64,000 nt of DNA from Jackrogersella multiformis (taxonomy: Eukaryota; Ascomycota; Sordariomycetes; Xylariales; Hypoxylaceae): positions 3,968,001 to 4,032,000 of the forward strand of contig CADCXD010000001.1 of NCBI GenBank assembly GCA_902806575.1. The letters run 5' to 3'. Below are positions 1-9,230 of the stretch, piece by piece. Within the stretch, counting starts at the first letter, position 1, and every line of letters begins with the position of its first letter. Position numbers and translations under genes: made by a program. The notes beneath the pieces are model-generated. The model saw only the letters and a list, made by a program, of their open reading frames with translations. It ran no database searches and was not told where the DNA came from.

Positions 1-1130
1 CTCGACCTTCTGCCAATCGATCACCTGCCACCAGTCCTCGACGAACTGCCTCTTGCCTCCCACGCCACCTGCACCAATACCATAATCACGCAGCCACACG
101 TGCTCCCAGGTGTTTAGACACAGAACGGGGATAACATCAGTGCCCCCAGGAGCAGTCTGGCTCTTGGTCACGAATTGCGAGCCAGTTGCCACTCCAGCGC
201 CGGTTTTGGCGCGCTCTAGGTAGTCTTGGATGATGCTTCGCGATCCAAGTCCCTGGGTGTTCATGTCGACACCCTGTCGGCGCCAGTGTCCTGCCGTGTA
301 AGGGGTGCCGGCGAGATAGGTCGCCAAGATACGCATCTCCGTCGACTGCACGTTCTTGACTAGCCACACAAACCCCGGGCCGAACATGCCCTCCGCCGTA
401 GCGAGAAATTCGAGGCGGAGCGTCTCGATCGAGCTGAACTGCTTTGTGAGCTCGGTTCTTAGCATGGGAGGGATTCTGTTATCCCCCGTTTGAGGCTCTT
501 TATGGGCTCCGTCAGCATCATGCCCTCTACTTCTCCCCTTTCTTTTCATTGTCGTGCGATTTGTTTGTTTCCTGGCTTACCTCCATTTTGGTCTTTCTGT
601 TCCTCCGCATCCAAGTTCGCGAGGAAATCGAAGAACATGGCGTTGTTATGTGCCATAGAGGCATAGTTAAAAATCGGCGCCTGTGAAGCATCTCGCGCGG
701 TCGCTTTGAGGATTGTTAAGACGTTCATATCTGCAAACTCGGTGCCTGACTTCGTAGTTAGCTTTCAATCATATAGAATCCTATATAATCCTATAGTTAA
801 TTAGATGATGTCTATATCAAGCGTCTGCTGTGCCATTTCCTAGAGCACGATTGAAGGTGGATGTGCGGTTGACCGAGCATCGATTACACCAGTTTCTTCT
901 TGACCCGCGTATAATACTATAGACGTACCGACGATTAAGGCATTGAGTCTTTCTATGACGAATTGCATGTACTTGGTCCATGCGAAGTCGAAACCTCCTG
1001 GCGATAGTAAACCGGGGACACCTTTATTTGGGTTGAAGAGACTTGGAGGTGGTGTGTGTATTGAGCGAGAGGATATTGCTGGACGCCATAGCCGACTGAC
1101 CCTCGGTATCCGTAATCTGGGTCGCAACAT
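1..1130 (-). CDS. Mitochondrial small-subunit ribosomal protein of the Fe/Mn-SOD fold (mS42/mS43 type), 3' end cut by window
   Basis: The exons read 929-1130, 581-745 and 506 down to base 1, joined by introns of 183 and 74 nt with GTACGT and GTAAGC donors; phases agree throughout. The protein starts MLRPRLRIPR, a basic presequence expected for mitochondrial import, followed by a GVPGLLSPGGFD segment and a NYASMAHNN helix typical of the SOD-like mitoribosomal proteins. The third exon ends near LNTWEHVWLRDYG, the counterpart of the superoxide dismutase metal signature, but the usual Asp before WEH is Asn, as expected for a structural ribosomal protein without enzyme activity. It should sit in the 37S mitoribosome. 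A longer upstream frame reaches 1262, but the ATG at 1130 begins the recognisable protein. I cannot separate the two paralogues (Rsm26 or Mrp1 type), so no symbol is given. The C-terminus lies outside the window. Confidence 0.85.
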
Positions 1131-1697
1131 TGTGCGTGGTTGTGGTATATGGAAGAGAGAGATTGCGGTTGCGATCTCGAGGTTAAGTAATGATTGATAA
1201 CTACCTAAGGTACGCAGCTTCTGTAGCTCACTTTTTTTCCTTGGTGTTGCAGGCGCGAGCATTGAAAGCGATGAAGCCTGATTGGTTAGGATAAAGTTCG
1301 GCTGGGAAATATTGAATTTGCCGTGTAACCAACTCTTAAGGTTAGGTGGGGAATCGAGATACTATAAGAAGGAGAGGATTTTTTATATATTTGAGTACCT
1401 AGGTACCTACCTACACTAGGTACCTTAGGTACATACCTATAAATGTTATGTTTAAATTCGGCGTTAATTACCTAGGTAGGTTATACAAATTTTATAAGCT
1501 CTACAGTTGGTAACCAGTCATAAGCCTGATCATATACAAAAGTTCAACTGTAAATTGTTAAAATAAAACGAACAAGAAAAAGGATCGATGTATCTATATC
1601 CTTTTCTACTGGCTCTAATGTGCAAGGCGCCATCTTATTAAACTGCTACGAATATTTATCCATTTAGTTGCTTTATTTTGACTACCTATATAGGTAC
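1131..1697. other. Intergenic: mS42-type promoter and TyrRS 3' flank
   Basis: No gene is visible. AT-rich sequence carries a dense cluster of the CCTAGG/GGTACC motif at 1395-1440 and another copy near 1470. The end next to 1130 must hold the promoter of the mitoribosomal gene. Confidence 0.6.
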
Positions 1698-2912
1698 TCA
1701 TTCACCCTCCTTTAGTTTTAACTGCTCTGCCTTTGCAGCAAGCGCGGCCGCACGCTTTGCCGGGTCGCCCTTGTCCTTCTGCTTCTTTACCTTCTGCTGC
1801 TTTTCTTCTGACGGGTAGGCTAGCTCCGTAATCTTCTGCCATTCCTCTGATGCCTCGTATTCGTTGCGGATGGGGTCTAGGAGCTCGTTGAGCGCCTTCG
1901 TTAAGGCAGCTTTCAGAAGCTGGGGAGTGAGCTAGATGATGGTGAGTATTCTTATTCTGAAGAGAATATGGAGGGCATTGGAAGTACTTACTATGTCTGC
2001 CTCGTAGTCCGCCTTTAGTTTTTCAATGTCATCGTAGATGAGAGGCTCTCCTTCCCGTCTCTCGACCGTAAAGTGAGGCTTCCCTCCGGTCTTCAAAGAT
2101 GCCACCCGGAAAATGACGTGCTCCACGAAAGCTACCACGCCATTACCTTCGATCTTCTTCGGCACGCACACGGCCTTTTTCAACTTCTTGCCAACGACGT
2201 CGGCGGAGTCTAGCAGGTCGATCTTCGAGTCCGGTTCGCTGGAGCTCATCTTTTGCGCCTCTCCCAAACCGGCCACCATCGGGTGCATCAGGTGGGCCCT
2301 GACCTTGTAGCCGATCTTCGGCAGGTTTTCTAACGCGAACGTGAAGATCTTGCGCTGGTCGAGGCCGCCGAGCTGCGCGTCGACATCGAGGTACTCTTCG
2401 TCCAGAGCTTGCATCAGAGGGTAGGTCAGACCGCCCAAGAACGGGTCGGTAGTCTGCTTGACGACCTCGGCGCCGGCTTTCTGCGCAACCGATATTCTGG
2501 TCATCCCCTCCAGCTTGAACCGATCCATTGTGTAATTCTCGCTCTTCTGGTACGTGCTCCCCTTGACGAACTCGAGCTTCGTGATGTCCACGCCGACGGC
2601 CCTTAGTAAACTCTTGACGATGAACTCGTAGTACTTGACTCTTTGCTCGATCAGCTCCAGCGGGGCCTTCATATTGTCGAGGTAGGCGTGTAAGTCGGCG
2701 AGGAGGATCTTGACGCGGCAACCGGCGTGGAGGAGTTCTGCGATCTTGGTCATCGACACGAAGTAGCCGCAATGCGGCTTACCCGTCGTCGCCGTTCCCC
2801 AGTAGACTTTGAGCTCCCGTTTCTCCTTGAGGATAACATCGTCGATGATCTCGGGGTTGAGGACTTCGGTCAGGCTGGCCTTGATCAAGGCGATTGACTC
2901 CTCGGGGGTCAT
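1698..2912 (-). CDS. TYS1: Cytosolic tyrosine--tRNA ligase
   Basis: Two exons, 1992-2912 and 1698-1931, are separated by a 60-nt intron (GTAAGT donor) and give 384 aa, close to the yeast cytosolic enzyme. The enzyme attaches tyrosine to tRNA-Tyr in the cytoplasm. The class I HIGH motif appears as PHCGYF at residues 46-51, the tyrosine-pocket segment around residues 163-188 contains DEEYLDVDAQLGGLDQRK, and KMSSS is at 221-225. The second exon supplies the Lys/Glu-rich C-terminal helix ending KLKEGE. The short eukaryotic/archaeal architecture without an S4 domain separates it from the mitochondrial synthetase (CYT-18 type) that helps splice group I introns in this class of fungi. The start ATG at 2912 begins MTPEESIALIK. 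It lies on the same strand as its neighbours but with separate spacers. Confidence 0.96.
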
Positions 2913-3717
2913 TTTTGTGAATGAGAGTTGAGAAAAGAACGTGCGGGTTGTGGGAGGAACGACGCGACGATTTGTTTAAATTTCAACTTTTTTATTTATT
3001 CCGATGTATACCTAGATTTATTTCGAGAGACGGTACAATATTTTTTTGAGTCAGAGGGGTTACAACTTACAAGATAGAGGGGCATTTGACTCAGGGACGT
3101 GTGGGGTCGCTTTGGATGACCCGCCGGAGATATCGGTAGCTTAATTGGTATCAAGATGCATAATGATGGATAAAATAGGTCAGTACCTAGGTACCTATGT
3201 ATCTTAGTATACATCTACCTACCTAGTAGGTACCTAAGGTATATGTCTCGATAATACACATTTATGAAATACCGATCACTTATCACAGTTGACATTGCTA
3301 TTTAATGCAAATCCTGTTAATTACATTTAAATACTTAACCGGAGTCTCGTGAGTATCTAGATGTGCTCGCTATTCCGACCAACCATGATAACAAATGACA
3401 AACAACGCCATAAGATGCATAAATGCCGGATGGTAAACTGTACACCTAAAATACCTAGGTACCTAGGTAGGTAGTTACCGCCTTGTGCTGTAACCAGAAA
3501 CCGGAAACCAGAAGCCAGAGTGTAGTGTAGTGTACCTACCCAAGGTAAGATGTTCGGAGGACCCCAACAAACTTTCATGACCGTCCCAATCCCCAAGGCC
3601 AGGGACCCGCCAAATTGACCCCCGGTACGCCATTCAAATAGAGCGAAGTTCCCAACCTTAAATGCCTTTGTCCCATTGTGATATTTAATGTGTTCAATAT
3701 GTTTGTGTTCATTATGT
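2913..3717. other. Intergenic: TyrRS promoter, CCTAGG/GGTACC motif clusters
   Basis: No gene seen. It holds the TyrRS promoter and two clusters of the dispersed palindromic motif (3183-3240 and 3452-3474). Short open frames here have no protein-like composition. Confidence 0.6.
3183..3474. repeat. Two clusters of CCTAGG/GGTACC palindromic motif
   Basis: Overlapping copies of TACCTAGGTACC-type sequence occur at 3183-3240 and 3452-3474. The same core recurs in most spacers of the window (for example 1395-1440, 14175-14192, 49627-49644, 54258-54273, 59403-59437). The family is unknown to me. Confidence 0.7.
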
Positions 3718-4869
3718 TTAATCTTCCATCAGCCCTAACGTGTCGAGTTCGGTCTTCACTAATCGTTCGAACTCCTCGCGATCGATCCCCGACGCACGGG
3801 ATAGCATGTACAAGCTCTTGATGCTTCGAGACACGTGCTGCTTTACCCCGAAGTCGCTCTGCTCTTGCTTCGCTGCTGCGGCCTCGAGCTTCTCGACCGA
3901 CGCGTTGGACCCGGCGCTCGAAGCTGGTCTCGGGTGAGGATGAACCAAGTTAGGATCATCACCGCTTCTCCTCGAGTGAGTAGAAGGTGATCTTGGCAAG
4001 TTGGCGAGTGTCCATGCGCCTCGAGTTTCGTTAACTTCTACCTCTTCCTCATTCACCACGGGGATCCCGGGCCTTGCGCCTAGACCTAGAGGTGGTGCTA
4101 TGTCGAGATTTGCTTCCTCGTCCGGGTCATGATTGTCCATTGCCGGTTGAACATCATCATATTGAGCATAGTAATCATCCTCGGCTGTGCCACTACCGCG
4201 AGTAGTTTGTGGTGCCGGAGACCTTTTGATAGCGGGAGTCCTCGCGGGTGTCGCATCGTACCTCGCCCAGTAATCATCGTCATCCTCCTCATCGATAGTC
4301 ACAGGAGCAACTTGACTATTTGAGATGCCATTGCTTTGTGCGCTATTCGATTTCGACTCTCTGAACTGTCTTTCAGCTTCAATAATGCTCGAGACACCCC
4401 CAAACGAGGAAAACGGTGATGGTTTGTCGGCTACGCTGACCTCGCCAACTTTCCAGCCATCGCCTACAGGATCCCCGATGCAATATATTAAGCGAAAGGC
4501 CAAGCCTAGGTTTTGAAGAACCACAAGTGCTTGAAGGGTCTCCTCGTCGACCCGTCGATACCGGATTTCGGAGTCATAATCCCAATCGATTTCCACCTCG
4601 CCAGACACAGGGTGAGGCTCTAATCGATGGCTCTGGGCGATCTCTGTCAACCTAGGGACTTTCGAAGTGTCATAACATAATAACCGAATCCACGGATCTG
4701 AGGTAGAGGCTGATGATAAAAGCTGGACTCGTTGTCTAAGAATGGGAGAGAGAAGGGGCAAAACGTTTTCCGCCGGAGAGGTTGACAACGCAGCGGCTGG
4801 GAGTGTGGGTAAGAGATGTCCTAGGACTTGCTGGACGTCTGGTTGTTTAATGGTAGTAGAGGTCGTCAT
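3718..4869 (-). CDS. Conserved fungal protein of unknown function
   Basis: A single exon encodes 383 aa from the ATG at 4869. I do not recognise a named family. The N-terminal 150 residues look globular, with hydrophobic helices (VLGHLLPTLPAAAL, LQALVVLQNLGLAFRLIYC) and an acidic strand EVEIDWDYDSEIRYRRVDEE. The middle (about 165-330) is low-complexity and acidic with several DDDYWARYD/DDYYAQYDD-like repeats and Ser/Pro stretches, likely disordered. The last 45 residues form a Lys/Arg/Glu-rich helical segment (SRSIKSLYMLSRASG, EEFERLVKTEL). No signal peptide, membrane segment or catalytic motif is visible. A clean frame over the full length and codon usage like its neighbours make it a real gene. 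Confidence 0.8.
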   Translation of the reverse strand: MTTSTTIKQPDVQQVLGHLLPTLPAAALSTSPAENVLPLLSPILRQRVQLLSSASTSDPWIRLLCYDTSKVPRLTEIAQSHRLEPHPVSGEVEIDWDYDSEIRYRRVDEETLQALVVLQNLGLAFRLIYCIGDPVGDGWKVGEVSVADKPSPFSSFGGVSSIIEAERQFRESKSNSAQSNGISNSQVAPVTIDEEDDDDYWARYDATPARTPAIKRSPAPQTTRGSGTAEDDYYAQYDDVQPAMDNHDPDEEANLDIAPPLGLGARPGIPVVNEEEVEVNETRGAWTLANLPRSPSTHSRRSGDDPNLVHPHPRPASSAGSNASVEKLEAAAAKQEQSDFGVKQHVSRSIKSLYMLSRASGIDREEFERLVKTELDTLGLMED

Positions 4870-5195
4870 GATTTCACCAGCGATCCTGGTGTTATTCTCT
4901 GTGTGGTTTGTGTAGATTGAAGGAAGATGTTGCTAAATCTTCTTATTTTAGTCCCGTGAACCTATGGAACCATAGACCCTTATCACATGCAAGGTGCTCC
5001 TTTAGCTGCTGTGCTGCTGACCTTCTATTTTAGATCTTTCTCTTTTAGCGGCGTGGCTGGAGCTAAACCAACGTTATCCTGTTTCAGGATCAGAAAAGGG
5101 CAACCCGTATAGTATTTGGAAGGTAACCTTGCATCGCAAAATGAAATTGTAAGAAAGGGATGCTTACAGTGGAATCGAAGGAAGCTTACCACCGG

Positions 5196-5344
5196 GAGTG
5201 CAGAGTGCAGAGTGCACAGAAGCAATTCAAGTGAGATCATTATGTAGCCCTTGGATTTACTTGTACAGCCCCTCGAGAAATGGGCTGTAGCCAATAGCGT
5301 TGCCGAGTCGAAGAGAACCCCACAGTGCCCAGTGCCCAGTGCCC
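5196..5344. repeat. Two short heptamer tandem repeats
   Basis: AGTGCAG is repeated about three times at 5196-5216, and AGTGCCC three times at about 5322-5344. The two units share AGTGC and lie about 110 bp apart. Confidence 0.7.
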
Positions 5345-6040
5345 GCACAGCGAACCTGGGGAGGACGGGAGAGGACAAATGGGAGCTAACGACTCGGGCG
5401 GGCGGAAGCTTGTCCAATAACACCTCCGACTTAATAGTGTAATTGTTCAGGTGCAGGTGCAGCGTTGATATGTCTTGGTATATGGCTTGGCTTAGAATTA
5501 AAATCGTGCATACCTACATCCCGAACATATTATTTCAATATTCAATATTCAATACATTGCCATTTTGGGAAACAAGACAGATTAGGATACCTACCTAGAT
5601 AGGTATTGCAATGGAAGAAAAATAAGATTTGATTCCGAAGCCGACGAAGCCAGGTTCGGAGCCTTGTCAACCCTGAGATATAGTCGATCCTTCGATAGGT
5701 CCAGACTTTCGGAAAGCCATACATCCTAGCTCCGTACCTCCATGCCTTGTAAATGGTGGGTATGATAATTGTACTGTACGGATCAGGTACTACCTACCTA
5801 TAAGTCTTACGTCATTCAATATTTCGGCGTCGGGTGTTGATTGACTATTTCCACTTTAATCGGCATCAAAACATTAAATTCCGACGTAAAGCGACACTTT
5901 TAGTCTTTTAGTACTACCTATGTACCTATGTACCTAGGTTACATAGCATGAAAATATCGGTGATACCGTATTTAGTATTTACATACCTAGGTACTTAACA
6001 AATTGTACGTAGTAACATTGAAAGCTTACCGACACCCGTG

Positions 6041-6054
6041 GATCTCGCGAGATC
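6041..6054. promoter_or_regulatory. Perfect 14-bp palindrome containing TCTCGCGAGA
   Basis: GATCTCGCGAGATC is its own reverse complement and lies about 350 bp upstream of the TPC1 start. A dimeric-factor site is possible, but this is inference only. Confidence 0.35.
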
Positions 6055-6405
6055 GCAGCTAATTAATCTGCCGAGATTAACAGAGTTCACCTTGGTCACC
6101 TTCGCACTTCTCGTGGACCCTGCCACCCTACTTACACACAATACGCCGCGGCACGTGCCGTATACACTATTTACTAAGTGAGGCCGTTCATACTAGTACA
6201 CCACACCGAAACCCCTGCTCTGGGAGAGACGGGTTCAATTCCCGTCTTACTCTTACCTAAAGGGCGTGCGGATAGCTACGCGAGGGAGCTCCCACGCGCA
6301 AACGCCTCATTCCATCACGAACGTACCTATTCCAGACCGACGATTCTGAAACCAGACCGCCCTGTACCGAACCCACCTTAGTCCGGGTAGGGCCGCTACG
6401 GATGC

Positions 6406-7489
6406 ATGTCGAAGTCTGACAAGCGCCTTCAAGATGAGGTATGACTACGTACCTAAGCAGCTACGAGCTGTCGAGACATGGGTGTGATACCTAGGAGGAG
6501 CTGACATTATCTTCTTCGCCGCCAAAAGGGGTCCCGGCTCCAAGTCGTCGCCGCCGGAGCGACGGCCGGCCTGATATCCCGCTTCTTCGTCGCGCCGCTC
6601 GACGTGGTCAAGATCCGGCTGCAGCTGCAGTCGCACTCGCTCGGACCCGCTCTCGCAGCTCGACCTCCGCGGGTCGCCCGTCTACAAAGGCACCATCGGC
6701 ACGTTCCGCCACATCGTCGCCAGCGAGGGCGTCACCGCCCTATGGAAGGGCAACGTCCCCGCCGAGATGCTGTACGTCGCCTACGCTTCCATCCAGTTCA
6801 CCATGTACCGGACCGCCACGCTGTTCCTGCGCCGCGCCTTCGGAGCCGGTAAGGGGGGAGAGCTGGAGCAGAGCCGCCTCCCCAAGTCCGTGGAGTCGTT
6901 CGTCGGCGGCGCGGCCGCGGGCGCCACCGCCACCGCGGCTACGTACCCGCTGGACCTGCTGCGCACGCGGTTCGCGGCCCAGGGCAACGACCGCGTGTAC
7001 GCGTCGCTGCGGCGCGCCGTGGCCGACATCGCGCGCGACGAGGGCCCGCGCGGCTTCTTCCGCGGTCTGGCCCCCGCGCTGGCCCAGATCGTGCCCTTCA
7101 TGGGGCTGTTCTTCGCCGTGTACGAGGGCGCGCGCCGCCCGCTGGCCACCATGGACATGCCCTGGGGCACGGGCGACGCGACGGCCGGCGTGGTCGCCAG
7201 CGTCGTGGCCAAGACCGGCGTCTTCCCCCTCGACCTCGTGCGCAAGCGCATCCAGGTCCAGGGCCCCACCCGCAGCCGCTACGTCCACAAGAACATCCCC
7301 GAGTACGCGGGCACCGTCAGCACCGTGCGGCTGGTGCTGCGGAGGGAGGGCGCCAGGGGCCTGTACCGGGGGCTGACCGTCAGCTTGATAAAGGCGGCGC
7401 CGGCCAGCGCGGTCACGATGTGGACTTACGAGCGGGTGCTGAATTTTCTGGTTAGGAGGGGAGACGAAAGGACTGGTACGATAGAATAA
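6406..7489 (+). CDS. TPC1: Mitochondrial thiamine pyrophosphate carrier, with an apparent frameshift near 6641
   Basis: Exon 1 is 6406-6438 (MSKSDKRLQDE) and exon 2 is 6529-7489, after a 90-nt intron with a GTATGA donor. The protein is a three-repeat mitochondrial carrier; repeat signatures are visible as APLDVVKIRLQLQ, YPLDLLRTRFAAQG and FPLDLVRKRIQVQG, with the TPC1-like ending YRGLTVSLIKAAPASAVTMW. It imports thiamine diphosphate into the matrix for pyruvate and 2-oxoglutarate dehydrogenases. The coding frame of the first repeat runs to about 6640 (ends QLQSHSL) and resumes one base later in another frame (SDPLSQLDLRGSP), so the sequence looks short of 2 nt, or long by 1, in a CTC-rich run. 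Everything after that is intact to the TAA at 7487-7489. It may be a sequencing indel or a recent null allele; no intron that fits explains it. Confidence 0.85.
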
Positions 7490-7880
7490 GGATTGTAGGA
7501 ATATGGGTAGACTGGCGGGTTGCACGGCGGCGTTGGTATAGACCATTATAGACGTTGCTGCGTGCAATTTGTATATCATGTGCTGGCTTGGCTACATCAG
7601 CCACAAGTTCATAAATAACATAGCACTAATGCTAAATCCAACATAAATATTATCCCATCAGCTTTAACCACTTGTGCTGGGCTCTTTAGGATATATAGCC
7701 AACTATATAACGCCACGAAATCACATCACATTTAAACATAGGCATTTGTCCTAGTATCTAGGCAGCCAGATAGTTTAACATTTCCTCCAAGCTAGGCTCG
7801 AACAAAACCAAAGTCTGTGTCTATTATGCATGTATAGTACAAGGCAGCGATCTATCCGAAAGCATCTGCTCTCTCTCCGT
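7490..7880. other. Convergent 3' flanks of TPC1 and MIC26/27
   Basis: AT-rich spacer between two stop codons. It should contain both polyadenylation regions; no gene is seen. Confidence 0.6.
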
Positions 7881-8805
7881 CTATTTGCCCTTCTTCACCC
7901 AGCCCTCGACCACGTCCCGGGCATCGGTGACCTTGTCGCCGACGTAGGTCTTGCCGACGTCCACGTGGACCCTGGCGAAGCGCCAGGCGTCCTGGACGCC
8001 CTGCCGCGTCTTGAGGTGGGCGTCGGCGAGGGCGGGGAAGCGGGTCTCGTACCGCCACACCAGCTCCGATACGTTGGTCATGGTGACGGGGATCAGCAGC
8101 CAGCCGGCGCTGAGGCCGAAGGCCAGGGGCACGGCGGCGCGCAGCACGACGGCCCGGTTCCGCGAGGCGATGCTGCCGGCCATCGTCGCGACCAGCACGT
8201 ACACGAGCCCCGGCATTAGCTTCTCGCCGGACTCGCGCGCGGGCGCGAGCGAGGCCACCGTCTCCGTGAACGACTGCTCCAGGCGGAAGGCCCTGTCCAC
8301 GGCCCCGTTGACCGCGTCCTCCGCCGCCGTGGCGTATCCGTACAGGAACAGCCGGGCCCTGCCTACGTGCACGGCGAGCCGGTCGGTCGGCGTCGGGCTG
8401 TGGTGTTTCGGCTCTGGCAGTAGGAGGGACGACGACGACGACGCTGGCGGTATGGTGTCCGAGGCGGGTGACGGGACGGGCGTCTTGCTGGCTTTCGGGG
8501 ATAGGAACGTCTCGTAGTCGTCGTAGATAGGTTTCTTGTTATGCTGCTGAGGGGATGTGTTGTTAATGAAGGGCTCATGGATAGGTAATAGGCAGAGAGG
8601 GCTTGGACCGTACGTAGTCGTGTGATGGAGCTTCAGCCAGCGCAACCGAGGGAAATAAAGCTCCTCCCACCAGAGTCGCAGCCATGAAAGGCGCAGCGAC
8701 ACGCTGTCATTGATAATAAGATTATTAGTAAATCATTCAGTCGATTACATATTCAGAAGAAGAAGAAGAACAACTTACCCGTCGCAGCAGCACTCTCGCA
8801 GCCAT
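7881..8805 (-). CDS. MICOS complex subunit Mic26/Mic27 (apolipoprotein O family)
   Basis: The exons are 8779-8805, 8614-8703 and 7881-8546, with introns of 75 and 67 nt; all junctions are phase 0, giving 260 aa. The first exon encodes only MAARVLLRR, and the second a hydrophobic presequence-like stretch (FMAATLVGGALFPSVALAEAP). A Ser/Pro linker with a poly-Ser run precedes the APOO-like domain: TPTDRLAVHVGRARLFLYGY, then ASLAPARESGEKLMPGLVYV and two predicted inner-membrane helices (LMPGLVYVLVATMAGSIASR and AAVPLAFGLSAGWLLIPVTM). The C-terminus ends GWVKKGK, typical of the fungal proteins. It helps form cristae junctions in the inner mitochondrial membrane. A continuous reading through intron 2 is also open upstream but lacks the conserved N-terminus. 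It is transcribed away from OCT1. Confidence 0.9.
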
Positions 8806-9230
8806 GTTGCGCTCAATTGACGTCGGACGGTGGTCGAGTTATTAGATATTAGAAACTTGGATTTGGAGCTTTTGAGGATAATTTGGACTGCAACTTCAAC
8901 GATGATGTACGTACCTAGTACCAAGTCCCGGTACCTTTTTTTGTCTTTTTTTTACACGGCGAATCCCGGACAGGTGGTGCACAGTGGACCCCTCGGTCAA
9001 ACTTTACAGGTAGGTATGCTATGTGGTACCGATACGTACCCGACGTGTGACGGAGACCGTCAAATTCCCGGTAATTGTAAACTTTGAATCCTAATAATAC
9101 CTAGGTGGGTGAATATTAAACATTTCTTATTCCTTATTTCTTGTGAATACATAATTTCACGCTTTTGCTTCACTACCAGGTACCCAAGTGCTTTGTATAC
9201 CCAGGTAGCCTCGATAATGTTCCGTACATC
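8806..9230. promoter_or_regulatory. Shared divergent promoter region of MIC26/27 and OCT1
   Basis: 425 bp separate the two start codons. It must carry both promoters of two mitochondrial inner-compartment genes. It includes CCTAG/GTACC-type motifs near 8910-8935 and 9102, and a T-rich run near 8938-8953. No specific factor site is claimed. Confidence 0.5.

Larger units (their letters stand above)
4870..6405. other. Intergenic, 1.5 kb, divergent promoters plus short tandem repeats
   Basis: No supported gene. It lies between the starts of the unknown protein (minus) and TPC1 (plus). It contains two sets of heptamer repeats (about 5196-5216 and 5322-5344), a 14-bp palindrome at 6041-6054, a tRNA T-arm-like hairpin at 6227-6247 and several CCTAGG-type motifs. 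Confidence 0.6.

Noticed and set aside
840..1262. Longer N-terminus for the mitoribosomal protein
   Set aside because: The 44 residues before MLRPRLR are not presequence-like and the region beyond 929 is intronic; family members start at the inner ATG.
5025..5423. 132-aa open frame on the minus strand
   Set aside because: Low-complexity composition, overlaps heptamer tandem repeats, no recognisable domain or splice support.
6740..7579. 279-aa minus-strand frame antisense to TPC1
   Set aside because: His/Arg/Ala-biased shadow of the carrier gene.
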